Shown here piece after piece: positions 1 through 11,239 of a stretch of 64,000 nt of DNA. The translations under genes were made by a program, and so were the position numbers. How positions within the stretch are numbered: position 1 is the first letter of the stretch; every line of letters begins with the position of its first letter. This DNA is from Paramecium pentaurelia (taxonomy: Eukaryota; Ciliophora; Oligohymenophorea; Peniculida; Parameciidae), in the NCBI GenBank assembly GCA_905183005.1, contig CAJJDO010000050.1, positions 203,851 through 267,850 of the forward strand. The letters run 5' to 3'. The notes beneath the pieces are model-generated. The model was not told the DNA's origin. It worked only from the letters and a program-made list of their open reading frames with translations, and made no database searches.

Positions 1-902
1 GTCAAATATGTATGTTTGTATATGCACATTATTTGGTTTTAACTAGAGATTGGTACTTACCTTAAGGTGCTTTTGTTACATTTTAATCATGTGTATTCTT
101 CTTTAAAATGCATTCTTATACAATGACAAATTATAAAATGAGAAGAGAGTGGATTGATTAAGGATGTCCAAAAAGTAATGATCCATTCAGTTATCCAAAT
201 AACATTAATTTTAGGAATTTTACTAAATTTATAATGACTCCTGTATTGGTTTATGAACCACAATATCCATAATCTGGTAAGATTAGATGGTGGTATGTAA
301 TTGTTAAATTTATAAATACAATATCAATGTTAATTATGGGATATATGATAAGTTCAAATCATATATATCCTATAATTTTGAATGTAAATGCTTTAACATT
401 AGTTGATTCAATATTTTAAATGACTCTACCTTTAATATTTTTATGTTTAACATTATTTAACATGATATTTGAGAATTATTGTAATTTTTGGGCTGAACTT
501 ACTCATTTTGGAGATCGTTAATTTTATACAGATTGGTGGAATTCAACAGATTATGAAGAATTTAATAGAAATTGGAATAGACCAGTTTATGAATTTCTAT
601 ATCGTCATGTATATTTGGAACTAATATTTGAATTTGGTTTTGGAGTAAGGAAAGCATAATTAGCTACATTTTTATTTTCAGCTATGTTACATGAATATAC
701 ATTAGCAGTAAGTTTAAAATAGATTACTCCAATAATGGTAATGTTTATGATGATCTAAATTCCAGTAATGTTATGTACAAAGAGAATAAAAGGAACTAAA
801 TTTGGTAATCTATTTTTTTGGTGGGGAATCATTTAAGGATTACCATTAATTTTAAATTTATATCTTAGATTCAATGAATTACCAAAATTATTATTTGAAT
901 GA
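1..902 (+). CDS. MBOAT acyltransferase, DGAT1/ACAT type (5' partial)
   Basis: Frame 3 is open from the window edge to TGA 900-902, giving 299 codons with TAA/TAG read as Gln and no visible intron. It carries the FYTDWWN signature of the sterol O-acyltransferase/DGAT1 branch of membrane-bound O-acyltransferases (positions about 518-540), then an NRPVYEFLYRHVY block. An SAMLHEY segment has the family's catalytic His, near 690. Several hydrophobic spans alternate with these motifs, as expected for an ER multi-pass enzyme that esterifies diacylglycerol or sterol with acyl-CoA. The N-terminal part lies upstream of the window. DGAT1 and ACAT cannot be separated from this part alone; the family call is firm. 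Confidence 0.9.
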
Positions 903-1221
903 GTATGTTATAAATTATGTAAATATAATCAAATTATTTCTTTAATTCATAACTAAATTATAGATATATTTAATATTTTTAGAATATGATGATATTCAAT
1001 AATTTTCAGAATTTTATTAGTTTATCAATCCAAAAACTTATATACATATATATTATCTTTTAATAATTTAAGTTTATTGAGATTATAAATTCTTTGCATA
1101 AACAATATAATATTAAATTTAGATTTTCTATACTATTATGATATAATATAATTAGCTATTAATTAATGTAACAAAAAATAGGATAAGAGAATATTAGTTT
1201 TTAAAAAATAATTATCTTCAT
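903..1221. other. Convergent intergenic spacer
   Basis: A+T-rich spacer between the acyltransferase stop and the stop of the minus-strand surface protein. I see no supported gene or RNA motif. Confidence 0.5.
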
Positions 1222-3255
1222 TCATTATATTATAAATATATAAAAAATAATCATTATTATTGATAATTTTAATTAAAAACTTTCAGTTGATGGTTCTATA
1301 TTTACATATGGTAATGATTTACATTCACCATATCTTATACAAGATACACAATAATTTTCATTAAAGAATTTAGATCCTGCACCAAATAAATAACAATCTC
1401 TCTCATTTGTAGGTAAAGTTTCAATACAATCCTCTCCAAATAATCTACAATATTTATAATCTTTTAATTGTAATCCTATTATAGGTTTACATTAAGTTGA
1501 ATTCAAGTCAGAACAACTAAGATTTTAACAAGTGTTATTATATTTTTTACAAATATGACTAAAATTTGAACATATAGATATATCTATATCAGAACAAGTA
1601 GTAGCTTTAGATTCAATTTATTTTAAGTTATATAGTGTACAATATCCTTCTAAACCTATTTCTGTTTAATTTAATTAAGCACAACTTTTTCTGATATCAC
1701 AAATTCCATTTTTATATGTCCAAAAACTACTTATTAATTCACATTCATTATTTATAATTTATTCTCTTTCTTTGTAATTTAAACATTTTCTTATTTCTGA
1801 ATTCCAAACACATGGTTAATTTGTTATATCTTTGAAACAAGTTGTTTCACTTTAATAATTATCACAATTTAGATATAAAGTTATACATTTACTATTAAAA
1901 ATGGCACAACCACGAGATAATATACAATAATTCTACATTATTTAATCTCCATTTTCAATACTATATATTTAATTACAGTTTAATTCTAATATATCCACAC
2001 AAATATTATTACGAAATACACAAGATGGTTTCAATTTCTAACAAGAAGATTTATTTTATAATTATGAACATTTAGTTGCAGATTAACAATAATTTTAATC
2101 TTAATTCCAATAACATGGAATAGTAGAATATAATTATTAATTCTATTCACATTCTAATTAAGTACTAGCATATATGCATTCCTATTTATTGATTGTACAT
2201 TTTTAACAATTACAATTTTAAATTGTTTTATTAATATTTAAACATTCATCTTATGCTATTTAAATACAATTTATATTCTTTTATTCACAATACTTTAATT
2301 CTTAACAATAATCTTAAAATATCTCCATATTTTTATATTATTATTTTAAATCATTTTCACAATTTAATTTAATACATTTATCATTTTATAATATGCAAAT
2401 CCCATCTATTCCAACTGTACCTTAACATAATGATTTTGAATATACTGAACATAATTATAATGGAATAAGTGAACATGTTCTTCCATCAAAATAACAATTT
2501 TATTCTATTGTATTTTAACATTATGATTTTATTTTAACATTACTACGTTCACATTTCTATTTCTATTGACATATTTTATTTTAATCAAAATAACAATCTA
2601 ATCTATATTAATTGCATTAAGTTTAATTATTATAACCTCCACATCTTTTAGCCCTACAATTATTTTCATAATAATCACATTATCCATCTACTCCAATTAA
2701 TTTTCGGCAATTTTCTGGTGTTGTCTAATATTAATTACAACTTCCTAAAGATTCTACACATTCAATTTGATTAAAAATGCATTAACTTGAATATTTAGGA
2801 CACCCATCTTGACTTCTCCAACCTAAATCAGCTAAACTACAATCTCTCTATTATTTTATATTACCCCTATAATCATAATAGGGACTACGTACACATCTTT
2901 GTTTTTCTTCATCCCAACTACAAAGATAAGATATATTCAAACAATCTTAATCTGAATAAGATTAATAAGCATCACAACCTAAAAACTTTATACACATATT
3001 ATTATAAAATGAACAGCCATATGTTTTTGAACATTTATCTTTATTATATGAACAGAATTAAGTGATTTATGATTAATAGATATCTATTTATGGTTCCATA
3101 TATCCTTTTATACAAGTACGATTATTAAAATTCCAAGAACATAAAGGTTTAAGTGAATCACATTTAGTGGGATCATTAAAGAATTAGCATCCTAGAGAAC
3201 AAAAATCTATGGATTAAGCATTCAAATTAAGAGTGAAGAGTAAAATCATCATCAT
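1222..3255 (-). CDS. Cys-rich secreted surface protein, Paramecium-surface-antigen-like, GPI-type C-terminus
   Basis: A single 677-codon frame with no intron needed. The start MMMILLFTLNLNAQS is a plausible signal peptide. The body is a run of repeats with regularly spaced Cys and aromatic residues (for example CSWNFNNRTC and CSYNKDKC), like the domains of Paramecium surface/immobilisation antigens. The last residues (LSIIMIIFYIFIIQ) form a hydrophobic tail without a charged end, as in GPI-anchor signals. The inferred role is a cell-surface coat protein. Two more Cys-rich genes follow on the same strand, so this may be a local family cluster. The three ATGs at the start are in frame; the outermost was taken. 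Which serotype or subfamily it belongs to cannot be told. Confidence 0.8.
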
Positions 3256-3375
3256 AATTAATATATATTACAATATTTATAATGAGATTTTGAAATAGAT
3301 AGCTAAAATTTTATAATTAATTCTTAATTTAAGGTACATTATTAATTTTATTATTCAAATATAAATTAATATTAT

Positions 3376-5622
3376 TCAAGTATTTTTGAATAATGATATT
3401 ATTTTATCTCTATTTTCTTAAGAATTGCAATAATAATCATCTTTATAATTATTTTATAAACATGTTTAATTAAGTGATGAAGAAGTTGAGTGTCTACGAT
3501 TCTTACATTCATTGAAATCATAATCAAAAATACATGTATGATTATATTTTTCATTTTAACATTAACTAATTGAAAGTATTTAACAATTCATTATATCCAT
3601 ACAATATTATCCATTCCAAAAACAAAAAGAATTAATTGATTTATAACAACTAATTTTTGATAAGTATAAACTACATCTTGATTTTATAGTAATGCAATAA
3701 TTATTTGATTAGACACACATATTTTATCTACAAACTTAAGGATTCATACATAAATTTTTGGAATCACAATCATTCATAACTTTTATTTCTTCACATTTTT
3801 TTAAATGACATCCATTAGAATCCCATTAACAAATACTTAGATCTAATTAAAAATTACAAGAATTTTTATCTTTATATGATGTACACAGTTTTTCAGCAAT
3901 CTCACATGTTTTACCATTTGTATTACATACACTAGAAGCTTTATAACATTTTTCTACTTCTGAATATGATAGTTAAGAACAAGATGTCATAGGTCGACAT
4001 TCTGAATTAATATTTACACATTAAACATTATCATATTATTTCATACTTTAACAATTGTAACTATAATTTTTGCATTAACTTTTTAAAACACAATTTTTAG
4101 TATCTGAACTATACATTAGTTTATCAGAAAAATATTAACAAACAGTATTTTCATCTTACCCTAATGTTTTGCTTAAACTTTAAATATCTTTATAAATCTC
4201 ATATGCACTATAACATTTTCCCATTATATAGAAGCAATTTAATCTAATGCAATCTTTTATTTCTAATCCTTCACAAGAGATAAATTTTTTATTTTAACAA
4301 TATTTACCTATATATCTACATTCTTCTAAATTATTACATTAATAAATGTCATTATTAAAATCTTCACATTTACCATATCTACAAGAGTTATTCTCCCAAA
4401 TACATATATATTATAAATCAATAATAAAATTATCAGAATTATTTGTACATTCTTATTTTGTCTAATAACCATTACATCCTTATATTTAAACACAACATCC
4501 ATAAATATTATTTTAACAAGGGATTTATTTACAACCTAAATTCAATTCATCACAAGTCTTCTCTGTAGAATCAAAATTTAATTCATAATCAGAACATTAA
4601 TTAATTGTTTAACAAGTATTCTTAATCCATTAACATTTTTTCAATTCTATTGTCTCTATTGTATTACATTCTTATTCATTTAAACTAGTATTACATTCTC
4701 TTCTTTCTAAATCTATATTACCTTCTTAACAAAAACTTATTTTTTAATCATATTTCTATGAGTTTATTCCAAAACATTTAGATATCAATAAATATTAATT
4801 ACAAGATTTATCTTACATCTCAACCATACATTTACCTACTTATGTCTTATAATCTATTTCTAGACATATTCCCCCAAAATAATTCTTATTATAAATACAT
4901 TAAGATCCATATTAACCAAAATGTTTTTAACATTTCTCATAGCTATCTTCAAAATAATTATAACATGATGCATTCATACAACTTTATTTAATAGAATTTA
5001 ATTAGCATTTACCTGTAATTGCTGTAATTTAATTGCAATTATATAGATATGAAGAACAATATTATAATTTTATTTTACATTCTATTCCATCAAATTTACA
5101 AACATTATGAAATTTTTAACATTTTAATTCAGACAGTTATCCAAATTCATTTACCTTTTCACATCCTGTAAATTAACATTTATCATCTTTCCATTCACAT
5201 GACTCTTTACTGCCTTATTAATGATCAATCTAACCACAATATTTACTCTCAGATATTTATATACAATTTATTGGTTTCTATATACAAACAGGTTCATCTG
5301 TAATAGAAATACAATTAATTGATACTCTTGGACAATTTGATCCTATATTTTAATATGTTTAACATCCAAAAAAAGGTTCACATTTACCATTATAAAATGC
5401 ACATATTGGATTTTATCTACATTATTCTTCATTAAAATTATTGGAATTGCAATAATTTTATGCTTTTTTTGTTTGACATTACTCATTCTCCCATTCACAT
5501 GAATCAATACAACAATCCTTGTTTAAAATAGTATTACATTATTAATTTAGTTGTATTGATATGTTAAGGAGTGAAAATATTATTATAAACATAAATTAAT
5601 ATAATTTTATCATTTAATTCAT
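3376..5622 (-). CDS. Cys-rich secreted protein, surface-antigen-like
   Basis: A 748-codon uninterrupted frame on the same strand as the preceding Cys-rich gene. Three in-frame ATGs (codons 1, 4 and 11) lead into the hydrophobic segment FMFIIIFSLLNISIQ, a likely signal peptide; the outermost is used. The body holds dozens of Cys in CxxxxxxCxW-type spacing, again like Paramecium surface-antigen repeats. It ends at TGA 3376-3378 after a Ser-rich stretch and, unlike its neighbour, without a hydrophobic tail. It may therefore be secreted rather than GPI-anchored, or its last exon may be misjudged. The spacer to the next gene downstream is about 120 bp. The exact family is inferred from Cys pattern only. 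Confidence 0.75.
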
Positions 5623-5676
5623 AATGAATATTTTATCAAATTTTTTTTTTGAATTATTTAAAATATTCTATTAAAT

Positions 5677-5820
5677 ATGCAAAAATCAATCAAACTCACA
5701 TTTAACTTAATCTTAATTCTATTCATTCTTATTTTAACTCATTCATTCTTATAAAACAATATTTAGATTCCTTTTATCTAAAGAAACTCAAAACATATCA
5801 AAATTTATATTCTCAAATGA
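5677..5820 (+). CDS. Possible small ORF with signal-like N-terminus (doubtful)
   Basis: A 47-codon frame begins with a strongly hydrophobic segment (LTFNLILILFILIL) and stops at TGA 5818-5820. Beyond the stop the other two frames look weakly protein-like, as if the reading shifts, but I found no splice sites that join them. It could be a decayed secreted protein, a very small gene or chance. The stretch to 6031 holds nothing else I can support. Confidence 0.2.
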
Positions 5821-6031
5821 TTTATCATATTATCCAGAATAACTCTATATTTGAAGATCATTTTATAGAAGATTCTTAAAATTCTATCACCTCAGTAAGA
5901 TATTATTGATTAGATAAATAAAAATATCAAATAATCATAGTAAATATTCATGTTGATGATTAATTATATTGCTTTTCCATTATTCTTTTATACTATAATA
6001 AATAAATACTTAATAACATAAGATTTCTGGA

Positions 6032-6892
6032 ATGTTTAAACTTTAAGACGTTAAAGAAGAAGAAAAGTATAATCCAGCAATTACATAGTGTACTAGCATA
6101 GTAAATATACTTCAATAAGTTAGATAAAAGTTTAAAAATCAGATAATTCTACTATGTTACAATAGTATTCAAAAACTATTGAAAAGTTTTAGTTTGCATT
6201 GATAAGACTATAAGAAGCTTAATATCAAGATCAAAATTAAGTAATACCAAAATATCCTTTTGTGTTTTAATACGCATTCAATGAGATAATGGTATATTTT
6301 TAGAATAATTTTTTTGTAGGTTCATCTAGGAGGTCATTAAATATAATTAAAACAGATAGAAGATTTAAAAAAATATGAATATTAATAATAATATTACTAA
6401 ACAACTAAGCCTATACCTCAACTAAAACTCTCTGTTTAAAAAAGAAAGGGATTTTCAACTTTAGAACAAAAAGACTCTAAAAATATCCCGAAGAATTACT
6501 GTAAGGCAATAATCACTTATGCTTAAAAAAATTAACCTCTATGCAGAGAAATTCTTAAGGAAGAATTAAAAGTAGCTTAATTTATAGAATACTTAACAAC
6601 TCAAAAGAAGAAATTACTCAATATAAGAGTATTCAAAGCATTATTACAATAATGTGATGATCCACTTTAAAATGAATTCAATAGAACTTTTAGAATAATA
6701 AGGTAACTTATTTCTATTAAAATAGTTAAATCTTTATAAAGAAATACGCAATTAATTATATTTTTAATTCAAAAATTGTATAGCATAATTGGCATATTAG
6801 ATATAGATAATAAATATATAAAGGAATCAGAAATCCAAAAAGCTTTTCACATATTAAGAAACTTTGAAATATTATAATGTAACAAAATTTGA
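6032..6892 (+). CDS. Lineage-specific protein with KNIPKNY motif
   Basis: Three exons (6032-6100, 6124-6291, 6320-6892) joined by introns of 23 and 28 nt with GTA...TAG ends keep one frame of 270 codons. No known domain is recognised. The middle carries DSKNIPKNYCKAI followed by a helical, Lys/Leu-rich region. The same block (ESKNIPKNYTRAL) occurs in the minus-strand gene at 15109-15792, so the two appear to belong to one ciliate family of small proteins. No signal peptide or membrane span is seen. The second intron is in phase and open, so it could be retained to give a shorter C-terminus ending near 6380. Function unknown. Confidence 0.55.
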
Positions 6893-7048
6893 ATAAGCTT
6901 TTTTTGTAAATAATCAAATTCACCAATCAATTCTATAAAATATAAATATTATAGATTAAGTAATGAATATTATATATGTTATCTTCTTATTAATTGAAAT
7001 GAATCAGAATAATTTAAATATTAATTAAAATAAATTCAATTAAAAAAG

Positions 7049-7478
7049 ATGAAAGTAAGAACTCAAGTATAGAAACAAACAAAAATTTGATTAGTTCAAA
7101 AATAATATTGATTAAATTTATAAAAACATTTAAACTCATACTTAATATCATTGGAATTTAAATTATTCAAATATGATCTGTATCAGTGATAGTAACGTAA
7201 TGAATATAAATTTAAGACCATCTGAAAATGATCAGTAAATTCTTCAACATTCTAAGACCTCTATCAAAAATATTAAAGTGAATAATAAATATATAAGGTA
7301 ATTAATAACATATATTAATAGGAAGCGAGGAAGGAGAAATAAAATAAAAATAAAGTTAACGAAAATATTCATAAATAATTCAATTTAGAAATTATATTAA
7401 GAGGATGGCTATAAGTATAAAACTATTGCAGGGTTCTGCATTTTCACCACATACATACTAATATTAAATTAATATTGA
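7049..7478 (+). CDS. Small basic hypothetical protein overlapping the next gene's 3' end
   Basis: Proposed exons 7049-7066, 7095-7297 and 7322-7478 with introns of 28 and 24 nt give 125 codons ending at TGA 7476-7478. The product is rich in Asn, Gln, Lys and Ile with a basic patch (RKRGRRNKIKIK). It has no recognisable domain. The last 99 bases lie antisense to the final exon of the minus-strand Cys-rich gene ending at 7380, because no TGA occurs earlier in any plus frame after the second intron. Either the convergent genes overlap or the last exon is wrong. The splice junctions are canonical but the protein has no family support, so confidence is moderate to low. Confidence 0.35.
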
Positions 7479-9406
7479 TACTCCACTTGTAAAATCGATA
7501 CATGAAACACAAATGTTATTTCTTAAGGCAAATCCATACATACATGTTTTACAAATTCCAGAATCATTATATTCTGCACAAAAGATAGTTCCTATAGTAC
7601 AACCATTATTCTATAGAATATAAAGATGAATTTCTTACTCTTAAAATAAAACCAGGTAAACATTCTGAACATTGTTATCCATTAGGATTACAGTTAGAAC
7701 AACCATAAGGACAAAGCATACAATTATTTTAACTATCAATTGATTTTAAATAGTATCCTGGTTAACATACTTGACAAGTTTAAGAGGTACAAGTTTTGCA
7801 TGCTTATTATTGACATTCAACACATTATCCATTTTATAAATAATAGCCATTTAGACAAGAATTACATGCAGTTGCTGAACATGTTAAACATCCTTAATTA
7901 CAAAGAGTACAACCATTATTATTAATATCTAAATAATAATTATTACCATTTTAATTATTGGAAGAGCAAGAAGAACAAACTAAATTAATATTATTATCAA
8001 CACAAGCAGTGCATCCTAATATCTTTTATTAACATTATACACATGTTCCTTAAAATAGTACATAATTAGGATAACATTAAGAACATAATTAATCACTATT
8101 AATCATCATCATACAATTATTAATATTTTAACTACAAATAAGATTATTAGTATTATTTATATCAGGTACCAATAAATATCCTTAAATACATTAAGTAGGT
8201 GTTCCAGTTTCATCATTACAATATTAACTATTTTAAGCACAAATTTAACAAGATCCTGATTTCAAATAATATCCATTATCACACATAGTACATGTAGTAT
8301 TTGTACATTAAACACAACCTTCACTACAAGTAAAACATTATCCTTTTGATAAATACATATTTGTTGCACATTATAAACAATAACCACTTTGATAACAATT
8401 TAAACATTTCATTTCTAATAAAGTGTTGCTATTACAAAGTATACAACTTGAATTCTATAAATAATATCCATTTTAACAACTTGAACAATTATCAGATGAA
8501 GTTTTACAAGCAATACATTCAACATTACAAGGTTCACATTATGTTTAAGCATTATTCATATAATATCCTTATGCACATGAAGATGAAAATGAAGGTGTAC
8601 ATTATGTGGCATTTGGATCCTTGCATTTGACACAACTACCACTTCCTATATATATTATAAATATTAATTATTCTACCATATTGATAAAATCCACTTTGCA
8701 ATCGCTAACCAGCATTCAATATAGCTGTATTCTCATTAGCCACTGGACTATAAAAATATCCATCCATACAATACAAACAAGTTCCCCTTTGACTACATAT
8801 ACATCCTGTTGGACATTGTTCACATTAATTAAATTCATTCAAAAAATAGTTATCTGGACATTTTGAACAAAGTGATGTACTAGAATCTAATTCTTAGCAT
8901 ATAGCAAATTTATTATTTAATGGTTGACTGTATGGATTATTATAGACCATATATACTTCTTTCAATTATGATGTTCTGATTTGAAAAACTGTCAATTCCA
9001 CACACATTTTACCTTAAATCTGATTTATTAAATTTACCTATTAATTAATATCCATCTTCGCATTCTTAGCAACTTTTAATATTCATCTCATAACCTAATT
9101 TGCATTCTTTACAACCTTTGGGACAAGGGATACATATTTTTGTTTTCTAATAAGCTACATGACCAATAGGACAACTGATTTAAGTACACCCCATGTATTC
9201 TGTACAAGTACACCAAGGTTAACATTAAATACATTGTTATTAATTCCAATAACCCCAGATTTAGACTTTCTTAAATCTAAATTTTTACCAATTATATTAT
9301 TCTAATAAGGTATAAAGTTGCATTGATTCTTAAATCTAGTGAATTATTAAGTTTAATTGGAGACTTGAATCAAAACTAAAATAAAAAGAAGTATTATAAA
9401 TTTCAT
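7380..9406 (-). CDS. Furin/EGF-like Cys-rich surface protein with GPI-type tail
   Basis: Five exons: 9406-9365, 9335-9038, 9012-8677, 8645-7639 and 7610-7380, giving 637 codons. MKFIILLFILVLIQ is a signal peptide. The body is a chain of CxxCxxGCxxC modules with GY(Y/F) turns, for example CPIGHVAYQ then CIPCPKGCKEC, as in growth-factor-receptor/furin-like repeats common in ciliate surface proteins. The end, SFILIAILLIQFLN, is a hydrophobic GPI-anchor-type tail. Two introns are odd: the first begins GTCTCC rather than GTA, and the second ends AAG. Both are needed to keep the Cys frame, and all exon phases then close exactly. Its start codon lies 11 bp from the divergent coiled-coil gene. It is probably displayed at the cell surface. 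Confidence 0.75.
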
Positions 9407-9417
9407 TATAAAAATTA

Positions 9418-10059
9418 ATGAGTTCAGAAATCAACATAAGACAACTGCTTTATTATAAACAAGTTAATCCCAGTATTATTTTAACTTTATTGTGTAGATC
9501 CAACTTAGTAATCACTTAGAACAGTTAAAACTATGCAACATAGACTTAATTAATTGAGATCTACTGCTTAAAGTGATTTTAGACTTACCACTCTACAAAC
9601 TTAAACACCCATTCATAACTTTAGATATGGATTTAATGTAGATGAACATCAGAATTAAAATTCTTAAATCCATTTCTTAGAGGGTTTTGATCATCCATTC
9701 ATACATATTAATGTAATAGAATATTAATTCAGAGTTATATTACAGAGAGTAAAAAGAATATAGCACAATTACGTGATTAGTCGAATAGAATACGTTTGGA
9801 AATGTCGAATATTATATCTAAACAAGAATCTGAATTAAATCAATTATAAATAAATTTTAGAGAGTCTCTAAACTAAAAATATAAACTATTGAAAGAGGAT
9901 AATGTGTAATTTATTGAGGAATAATATAAATTATCTAAAGAATACTAAAGACTAGCTAAATCAAAATAAATTATGGAAGAAAAACATCAATTATTATTAA
10001 GAAGAGTAGTATAATTAGAAAACATTTTGCAAGGAGTAACACTTGAATTATAACAATGA
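9418..10059 (+). CDS. Coiled-coil protein
   Basis: Exons 9418-9491, 9520-9712 and 9733-10059 give 197 codons. The first intron is 28 nt and begins GTG; the second is only 20 nt (GTAATAG...TTCAG), close to the smallest I accept here. The N-terminal half has no known domain. The C-terminal third, from about SYITESKKNIAQLRD, is a heptad-like coiled coil (EMSNIISKQESELNQLQ and on). It is divergent from the Cys-rich surface gene with 11 bp between ATGs. No homologue is recognised; it could be a basal-body or cytoskeletal accessory protein, but that is inference. Confidence 0.55.
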
Positions 10060-10137
10060 TTAAAAATTTTGATTTCTTTACATATGATAAATTGATATTT
10101 GATTATATTTTGATTATTTGAAGCAATTCATGATTTA

Positions 10138-10497
10138 TCATACAGAATAAAAAGAAAGTACATACTTTAATTTATAATCTATCAGCTCTTGACACTTCAA
10201 AGACTAATTTTCATTATAAAAAACCAGGCATCTTTTTTGTTTCACTCAATCCCAAAATAATTAGTTTGAAAAATTAAAATTTAAATAATTATTATAATAT
10301 CAATACTCGCTAGTTTCTTACATTTCCATAGTGATTGAACTAAAATGAGGCATCTTTAGTTATAAAATTTAGAATTCTTATCCATCATCATATAATTGAA
10401 AAACTAAATTAAAACCCCACTCTTATTAATTAATTTTATCATTTAGGTTATCTGGATGAATTGTAGTTATTTTATTCCTTAATTGCCAGTTATTCAT
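10138..10497 (-). pseudogene. Broken gene with two in-frame TGA codons
   Basis: From ATG 10497 the frame reads a convincing protein (MNNWQLRNKITTIHPDNL, then QQEWGFNLVFQLYDDGQ) to TGA at 10300-10302. The same frame continues protein-like through a second TGA (10246-10248) to a third at 10138-10140. Around the breaks the sequence reads EY-TGA-YYNNYL and LFWD-TGA-VKQK, contexts in which Trp (TGG) would fit. No GT...AG pair of ciliate size can remove either TGA. The simplest reading is a recently decayed gene. Recoding is possible but unsupported. No family is recognised. Confidence 0.45.
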
Positions 10498-10659
10498 TTT
10501 GTTTAAAATAGTCTATCAAGGTATTTATTAATTTGATTTCATTTCATTAATTTATATATTATTTTTCTTTTAGGGGTAGTATTGGGATTAAATTTTTTAA
10601 TTCTTAAATAACATAAAAGCAATTATATGCATTTTTTTTATTGAATTTAGCACATTATT

Positions 10660-10880
10660 ATAAATAGGCTGCGGTTCAGATGCCTAACAGCGATCACCTT
10701 ATTGAAATTTTTTATTCCGAAATTAGAAATATATTTTATAAGTCAAGAATATGCATATGTCATGTATATAATAATAACAATAAAAATAGGTAAAAATGGA
10801 ATAATATGCTAGAATAAATCATTGGAAACCTTCTTAACTGAAAATACCTGTGACTTTGATGGTGCCCCACGAGTGTTATG
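10660..10880. ncRNA. Candidate structured RNA: two GC-rich islands in AT-rich spacer
   Basis: In a spacer that is otherwise nearly all A/T, GGCTGCGGTTCAGATGCC (from about 10667) through GCGATCACC is strikingly GC-rich. A second GC-rich patch, GATGGTGCCCCACGAGTG, lies about 180 bp on. Neither lies in a plausible reading frame. In ciliates such islands often mark small structured RNAs transcribed on their own. I checked by eye for U1, U2, U4, U5, U6 and tRNA signatures and for a telomerase template and found none. The strand is unknown. Low confidence, but the composition break is real. Confidence 0.25.
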
Positions 10881-11131
10881 TATATTATGTATATAAGTAA
10901 TAAATAATATTTGCTTAAAATAATAATGTTTTTTTACAAAACCAATAATTACTAAAGGAAGTATTCTATCCATTTTCTTTTTATATTTACTAGGGTATTA
11001 AATTTTATTTTAAGGCTACTCTAACAATATCTTTCATAATTTACGGTGAACAGAATTTGATTATAGTCATAGAAACTATATTTATTTAATAACATATTCT
11101 TTATTTAAAGCTTAATATGATGTATTTTAGA

Positions 11132-11181
11132 TGTTTATTTATATGTAAATAAATTCTGTTTATTTATATGTAAATAAATTC
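11132..11181. repeat. Two tandem 25-bp direct repeats
   Basis: The 25-bp unit TGTTTATTTATATGTAAATA... occurs twice back to back (11132-11156 and 11157-11181) in the spacer downstream of the kinase relic. It is probably a simple local duplication; no function is evident. Confidence 0.7.
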
Positions 11182-11239
11182 ACTTAATCAGCGAATTCTG
11201 ATTCTAGAGAGTCTACAGCTATTATTCCAAAATCTATAA

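Noticed and set aside
5690..6030. Frameshifted continuation of the small ORF at 5677
   Set aside because: Weakly protein-like in two frames, but no GT...AG pair or homology joins them.
8346..8866. Two plus-strand ORFs within 8.3-8.9 kb
   Set aside because: Antisense shadows of the Cys-rich gene at 7380-9406.
10660..10880. Telomerase RNA
   Set aside because: No C/A-rich template complementary to ciliate telomere repeats is present in or near the GC-rich islands.
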